A stretch of 64,000 nucleotides of DNA from the NCBI GenBank assembly GCA_016748015.1, contig JAAOMT010000607.1, positions 158,017 to 222,016 on the forward strand. The letters are read 5' to 3'. Within the stretch, counting starts at the first letter, position 1. Every line of letters begins with the position of its first letter. Both the position numbers and the translations under genes were made by a program. Source of the stretch: Geosiphon pyriformis (taxonomy: Eukaryota; Glomeromycota; Glomeromycetes; Archaeosporales; Geosiphonaceae). This document shows, piece after piece, positions 58,597 through 64,000 of this stretch. The notes under the pieces were generated by a model. It made no database searches. It saw nothing but the letters and a program-made list of their open reading frames with translations, and had not been told where the DNA came from.

Positions 58597-59506
58597 TGTT
58601 ACAGTTAATTATTTGGGGTCTCAAAGCAAATAACAAATCTGTAACTTGGTGCTTAGTTGATATATTGATAATATTGGTAATCTGAAGATTTTATTAATCT
58701 GAAGGTTTTGATTGGAGTTTTTTGTATAATGAACAGAGATTCAATAATTGTTTTATTTATAGCTTCCTAAAACCACAGTTTCATTAATTTTTTTCTTAGC
58801 ATGATGGTCAGTAATCTTTCTGGTAAGCTATCTTCAATTGAGTGTTCTACTTTTATTTCTGGGTCTTTTACCAGTGCTATATTCTGACATCAGTAACTCT
58901 GCGTGTTATTCTTTTTAATTAATTAGTACACAACAACAAGAAAATAAAGAAAATAAAAGAAAATAAAGAAGTTAAGCCAAGATGATTAAGTTAGTATTCT
59001 ATCAATAACCATGATTAAGAGCTATTGTTCCTATGTAGTCAAGTATAGATTACTATTAATATAAAGTATTAATAGTGGAAAGTGGATTGAGATGACAAAT
59101 AGTTATTTATTAATATTTGGAATTTGGAAGGTTGCTTAAATTAAATCTAAACTAAGAGATCTCTTTTTTTTTTGTATTTTAATAATTATGATTTGTAAGT
59201 CTAATTGACTTTAAGTTCCCTTAACTAATTTTCTAACTTTTGATACTACTGCTATATATTCATAATTGAGATTTTTCAATTCCTCAATCTTTCACACCAG
59301 AAATTCTGGAATTCCTGAAATCTTGCAATTTCTTTAAAAAGAATTCTGGAATTCTGGAATCCTGCAATTTCTTATATGAGAATCCTGCAAAACACTGGAA
59401 TTATGCAATTCTTTTGAGAAAAATTCTGGAATTCCACATTTACTATGTCTATTCTGATTGGCTAATTTATGTACTAATATTTAATTTCTATATTCTATGA
59501 ATAATA
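58597..59506 (-). repeat. R9 3' LTR (subtype B)
   Basis: TGTTACAGTTAATTATTTGG to GAATAATA, 910 bases. Same block order as R7's LTR, with the GAATTC/TTCTGGAATTC cluster at 59290-59440. Confidence 0.93.
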
Positions 59507-59930
59507 TTATTCCCTTCTTTAATATTGAGCTTCTGCAAAATCTTCTAAATTTCTCTTTTGTATTAATGTTGTTGCTGTAATTTCTATTGCTATTTTTTAA
59601 ATCTAATTTTTATACATGACTGGAGTTTTTAACTATAGTGGTCTGTCCAGAATATCCAAGTTCAAATCTTGTATCTGTATTATGTGTATATTCAAACATA
59701 ATATTCTCATTATTATTATTGAATTGAGTTAATTTCTGCTTTATTGTAAGATCTAAAAGCGTGATATATTATTTAGTGTTTGAATTGGAGTCTAAATTGT
59801 TGTTATTTTCAATGCCATATTAAGTAGAATTAGAACTATTGTTTTTTGTTATCATCATTGTCAGAGTTTAAATCAGGATTGAAAATTGATTCTAATTCTA
59901 ATATGCAGCTGTTGATTGGTTCATTTTCCT
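59507..59930 (-). pseudogene. R9 truncated dUTPase fused to tail end
   Basis: From the left: purine tract, TAA, then the tail TATTLIQKRNLEDFAEAQY. It joins at about 59580 to the dUTPase just after the LDLK block, before motif 2. An extra A in an A run (about 59600) now puts motif 1 (TRFELGYSG) out of frame. The Asn/Asp-rich linker is at 59760-59870. Confidence 0.8.
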
Positions 59931-60760
59931 CTGAAATCATGTAGATTATGTATGGTAATAGATTGTAGATGAAGTCACACTTATTACAATATTAAAAGTT
60001 ACAAGAAATCAAACAGTGTTAACAAAGTCAAGTGTTTAACTGCTCTAAGCATTGTTCTTGCTCTTTTCTTATTGGTGCTAATTCTTGGTAGTGTTTGTAA
60101 AATTGCTCTGAATTCATTGGCTCTAAGACAATATTCAGGTTTGGGCCCCAGTCAAGTTCTATGAGTTTTGGTGAGTTGTTTTTGATTACTCTGATTTCTT
60201 TAGGTAATGCTCCTTTGATTTTTGTGAATGTTATTTGCCAAATTTTGTTGTTGTTGTGTGGACAACTATTCAAATGTTTTACAGCTTTTTTCCAGGTGGC
60301 TTCTATTGATATCTTTTTTCTAATCCAGTCACTTATCAGAATCATGTATTGACACAATTTGTTACACATTTCTTCTTACTTAGAAATGTCATTCCATATT
60401 TTTTCATCTAAAAAAGTTTCTTCACAAGCCAAACATGATTCATTATCTTATTTTCTTATTTGTTTTGGTCTTTCAAAGTGTTTAAGGATGCATAAGTGGT
60501 AATAAAACTTAGTTGCCATTGGGTATTTCTTATTATTGCCACAGCATACACCCATTGATGACAATTTCTTGTCACAATCAATGCATATAAGCTTTAATCA
60601 ATGATAGTGAGACTGTGGTGGTGGAGAGTAGATATATGAAGTATACATAGAAGTAGTTGCTGGTTCTAATTTTTTTTCTTTTTCTTTTCTTTTCTCTTTT
60701 CCTCTCAAGTTCAATTTGGTGGTAACTTGCTTTTGTTGTCAGTTTATAGTATTTGGTCAA
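59931..60760 (-). pseudogene. R9 Cys-rich multi-zinc region and linker
   Basis: Frame 60028-60369 (113 codons) gives MCNKLCQYMILISDWIRKKI, NSCPHNNNKIWQITFTKIKG, ELDWGPNLNIV and FYKHYQELAPIRKEQEQCLE. Upstream: LICIDCDKKLSSMGVCCGNN, ESCLACEETFLDEKIW. Downstream Cys cluster near 59965-60010. A Lys/Glu-rich linker at 60660-60720. Confidence 0.8.
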
Positions 60761-61510
60761 TTTCCTGGGTATGTTCTTCTTTCTTCTTTTCTTTCTCTTT
60801 GTCATTCTAGGAGAATATTGGCAGCAGTTCATTGTGGTCATCATCAGCCCAGAACACTTGATAAGTTTCTCAGGTAGATTTCTCTTTTCCTTCCTCGAAT
60901 TTGATAAGTGGTGCTGGCATGGTGGTAGTCTTAAAATGGCCACATGTGGCTGGTACATGTGTGTGTTAACTGTTCTGGCTAAGTTAAAGCTCTTGTATAG
61001 TCTAATTAAGCATCATGTTGGTTTTGGACAGCCAGTTGTTGCCAATGAATGCTTAGTACTAGTTTTCATTACAAGAACTTTGATGGATATAATAATGCTA
61101 TTAATTTTAATAGGTAAGTTGTTTATTTTGCCAATTGAAGTTTTGGTCACTCTATTGACTATTATGATTCTGGCACTGACAGCATGATCAACTCAGTGAC
61201 CTAATTGGTCCATGAATTGTCTTATAATGATGCTGCCAGCTGATTCACTATTTAAGATTAGTTTAATGTGCTGCCCATCAATTTTACCATCTGTATATAT
61301 CACAATGATGAGTTTTAATTCTAAGATGGCTCCACTAAATAGCAGTGTTTTAATTGGTTCTTCAAATTCAAAAGAAAAGATGGCAGTAAGTGATTTGTCC
61401 TCAGTAATGGTTGCTGGCAGTATATTATTAGTAAGTGGCTGCTTTTATTTGACTTTTAAGTTGTTGGATGTGACATCTTCTGGGATAACCAGAAGACTTA
61501 AATAGTTCTG
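60761..61510 (-). pseudogene. R9 retropepsin
   Basis: Reads LIKFEEGKEKSTWETYQVFW near 60890, then upstream KLITMMYTD-like near 61300, LILNSESAGSIIIRQFMDQL near 61210-61260 (Asp-Ser-Gly is Asn-Ser-Glu), RVTKTSIGKINNLPIKINSI near 61100-61150, and the C-terminal LTKTNMMLD-like end. Not active. Confidence 0.85.
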
Positions 61511-63660
61511 GGAACTCGGATTTTGGATGTACTCAGTTTCTGAACTCCACTGGCATAATTTTGATTGTTGTATAGATGAGCTGGAGATTAGTTAATAGAC
61601 TATTATTGTCAATCTCCAGTTTTGTTGTGTCATTCTTGGCCTTTGAATTCCAATTTGAGGTAAGTTTTGTGGCAGTATTTGGATTTGTTGGGGCTAATAT
61701 ACTAATTGTGGCCGTGGTTGATAGATAATGGGTGCTGTTGGCTGATAAAGTGGAGTTTGATACATTGATGGTTAATAAATTAACTGGTGCATTATTTGGG
61801 TGTAATGAGATGGGTATTGATCCTGATTTGGATACTAATTTGGAAGTTGAAACCAGCAATCAGGATTTTGATATTAATTTCCCAATTATGAATTGATAGA
61901 AAAATAACAATCAGCTCTTATATAACCTTGTTTACCATAGTTGTGGCAAATATACATCTCTGTCTGCTATGATTGATTTGATGAAGTTAAACACGACTGA
62001 TTTTGGAAATAATTAGAGTTTTCTGAATTATTGCATTGTTGTGGAAGTTGATAAATTGTTTGATTGTCAGCTAAATATTCCTCTAATTTTTGATTGATGG
62101 AATCACTGAACTGTTTCAACTTAAAGTCTAATTCAGATGATTTGTTCATCACTAGATTTACAGCTTGGACATGGTTAGCTTCTAATTCAGTGGCTTCAAA
62201 ATCTCTAGCATTGATGACTGTGACTTGTAGATTGGCTGGATGCAGTGGGCATATGTATTGTAGGATACTACTGTATAATCCATGAATAAATTGATTTAGA
62301 ATTTGGACCATTGTAAAATAGTCAGCATTGATGACTTGGATTTGGTGCAGATTTCTGTGGAAGCATCTCAAGTAAGTAGTGACTGCTTCAGTTTCTTCTT
62401 GTTTAATGGTAGTAAAGGTATTTGTTAAATAGTTAATGCTATTATTATTACTGAAGTATCTTAGGAATTCAAGCTTAAATGTATTAAAATTTTGGAGTTT
62501 GTTGATCAAGCTTTAATACCATGAGTTAGCAGTATTCTAAAAAAAATATGGAATGGCTTGCATAGCTCTGGCATCATTTTATCCATTAGTTGTGATAGCT
62601 TTTTTCATGTCATTAAGTCATACTTGAGTGTTATTTTCTTTGTCCATGAATTTTTTGAGCTTTGTGATTGGTGCATATGCCATTTGTGTGATCAGTTGTT
62701 GCTGTTGTACTAGTGGTGGTTGAAGTTGTTGTTGTAGTTATTAAAGTGGCTGTATTGGTTGTTGAAATAGTTGCTAAATCAGTGCAATAATTGGCTTAAT
62801 TGATAGTTGATTGATGATGATTACTAGAGATAAGTTTGGTTGATTAGATTGGAGTTTTGATTGTTTAGAGTTTGCTGCTCTGAAGTTTGATTATTCAGAA
62901 TTTTAATTTCCAGGTTTTCTAGGATTGGGTTTTAATAAGTAAATTTCTGATTGTTGTCTTCTTTTTCTTTTAATTCTGTTATTTCTAAGAATTTGCAGTT
63001 TCAAAATCTGGGAAAGGTGGCAGTGATCAGAGTCCTGATAGTGTTGGCAATCATGATTTGAATTCTTTAAAATAATTGCCATAAGTTTTTAATAGCTTTG
63101 TTTTCTTTTGTTTACTTTGAAATAGGAGTCACTTAAATATTAATGTTGTATTTAACATGAATACATCTGCTAATGTAATATTGATTGTACTTTCAGGTGT
63201 GTAGTAATATAATGGTTATGTTGGGGATTCGATTTTTTGTTTCTTCCAGTTTGGTACTTAGATTTCTTTTGGTATAACTGTTGGTGTTTGTAACTTTCCT
63301 TTACTTTTGTCTGTATAGGTAATGGGAAATTGTTGTTGAGTGTATCTTTTAATAGTTTAATTGATTTCTCTAATGATTGGTGCAAAACTATAATTTTATG
63401 GGAAGCTGGTGTGTTAAATTAATTCTGTGTAAAAATTCTTTCTTGCTGATTCAATGTCGACTGGTACTCCTAGGAAATTTTTGATTTTTTCATTAATGTA
63501 AAAATTGAAGACTGATTCTACTAGATAATAATTGTTGTTTAATCCTAATTGTTGGCTGTACTGTTGAAATAAGGATTTGGCAAATCCTAAATAGTTTGTC
63601 CCTATTATTTCTGTTTCTGCCACTTTTGGAATGGTTGTTGCTGGTGCTGGTTCTTTGTAA
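61511..63660 (-). pseudogene. gag: R9 gag
   Basis: Linker 61533-61859 (Ser/Thr/Asn/Pro-rich). Zinc knuckle at 61907-61948 has lost a Cys and the His (CHNYGKQGYIRADC). The capsid-like frame 61967-62509 is the longest here, 180 codons: FNTFKLEFLRYFSNNNSINY, ETEAVTTYLRCFHRNLHQIQ, QILNQFIHGLYSSILQYICP, NLVMNKSSELDFKLKQFSDS. N-terminal region from 63170 to 63623: AETEIIGTNYLGFAKSLFQQ, NNYYLVESVFNFYINEKIKN. Starts at a GTG, as in R3. Confidence 0.9.
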
Positions 63661-63667
63661 ATTTATA

Positions 63668-63684
63668 TCTCACAGGGAGCACCA
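63668..63684 (-). other. R9 primer binding site
   Basis: Inverted TGGTGCTCCCTGTGAGA, next to the 5' LTR end. Confidence 0.85.
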
Positions 63685-63686
63685 AA

Positions 63687-64000
63687 TGTTATAGTTGATT
63701 ATTTGAAGTCTTAAAGCAAATAACAAACTCATAATTTGGTACTTAGTTGATATATTGATGATGTTGATAATCTGAAGATTTTATCAATCTAAAGGTTTTG
63801 ATTAGAGTTTTTTATATAATAAACAGAGATTCAATGATTGTTTTATCTATAGCTTCCCGAAATCACAGTTTCATCAATTTTTTTCTTAGCATAATAGCTG
63901 GTAATCTTCCTGGTAAGCTATTTTCAATTGAGTGTTCTACCCTTATTCCTAGGTCTTTTATCAATGCTATATCCTGACATCAGTAACTCTGCACATTATT
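63687..64000 (-). repeat. R9 5' LTR, cut by window end
   Basis: TGTTATAGTTGATTATTTG onward; the first 314 bases match 58597-58910 block by block. Confidence 0.92.

Larger units (their letters stand above)
58597..64000 (-). mobile_element. R9: non-autonomous element, 5' LTR cut by window end
   Basis: 3' LTR 58597-59506, internal region 59507-63686 (4.2 kb), 5' LTR from 63687 on. It holds gag, protease, Cys-rich region and the start of a dUTPase, then jumps to the tail end. RT, RNase H and integrase are absent. Inserted in R5's RNase H region. Confidence 0.9.

Noticed and set aside
60578-60958. 126-codon minus-strand frame
   Set aside because: Out of phase with the R9 protease-to-Cys-rich linker; the true frame there matches R3.

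Overview
The window holds no intact cellular gene. It is about 98% transposon sequence: a pile of decayed, mutually nested LTR retrotransposons of the Ty3/gypsy type (order gag, protease, reverse transcriptase, RNase H, integrase). The DNA is very AT-rich with few CpG. The Gag and Pol proteins have the character I associate with predicted proteins of arbuscular mycorrhizal fungi (Glomeromycotina, Rhizophagus/Gigaspora-like). That placement is from memory of protein style, not from a search. Introns inside a small insertion at 50196-51425 also fit a eukaryote. For reference I call the LTR elements R1-R9 and the one DNA transposon D1.

Left part, + strand. 1-254 is the 3' end of an LTR. 255-1457 is unassigned. 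R1 runs from its 5' LTR (1458-2298) to its integrase, where R2 (8363-18108, complete with both LTRs) is inserted; a scrap of R1 integrase resumes at 18109-18132. R3 follows: a 5'-truncated LTR (18130-18789), a full set of domains, and a 3' LTR (27228-28095). R3's two LTRs are of different subtypes, and its 3' LTR matches R1's 5' LTR, so R1/R3 look recombined. R4 (28217-29995) is an LTR plus a badly decayed gag.

Right part, - strand. R5 (3' LTR 29996-30837) cuts R4's gag. R6 (31037-57322) sits in R5's tail region. R7 (35765-52205) sits in R6 just after its dUTPase. R8 (37322-47482) sits in R7's protease. D1 (50196-51425) sits in R7's 5' LTR. R9 (58597 to beyond 64000) sits in R5's RNase H. R4 > R5 > R6 > R7 > R8 is therefore five levels deep. 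At the R2, R6, R7 and R8 insertions the coding sequence picks up on the far side, with short, decayed target duplications.

Domain order in a full element: Gag N-terminal region, capsid-like region, CCHC zinc knuckle, Pro/Gln/Tyr-rich linker, retropepsin, Cys-rich multi-zinc region, Asn-rich linker, trimeric dUTPase, pre-RT region, RT, RNase H, integrase, C-terminal tail ending near the polypurine tract. The dUTPase and the Cys-rich region between protease and RT are the unusual parts. R7 and R9 lack RT, RNase H and integrase but keep a common tail, so they look like non-autonomous derivatives. Every copy is broken by stops that are nearly all explained by C-to-T or G-to-A change, plus frameshifts, so all coding entries are given as pseudogenes. 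Domain boundaries are estimates by eye, usually within about 50 bases; LTR ends rest on the TGTTAC/GTAACA termini and are tighter.
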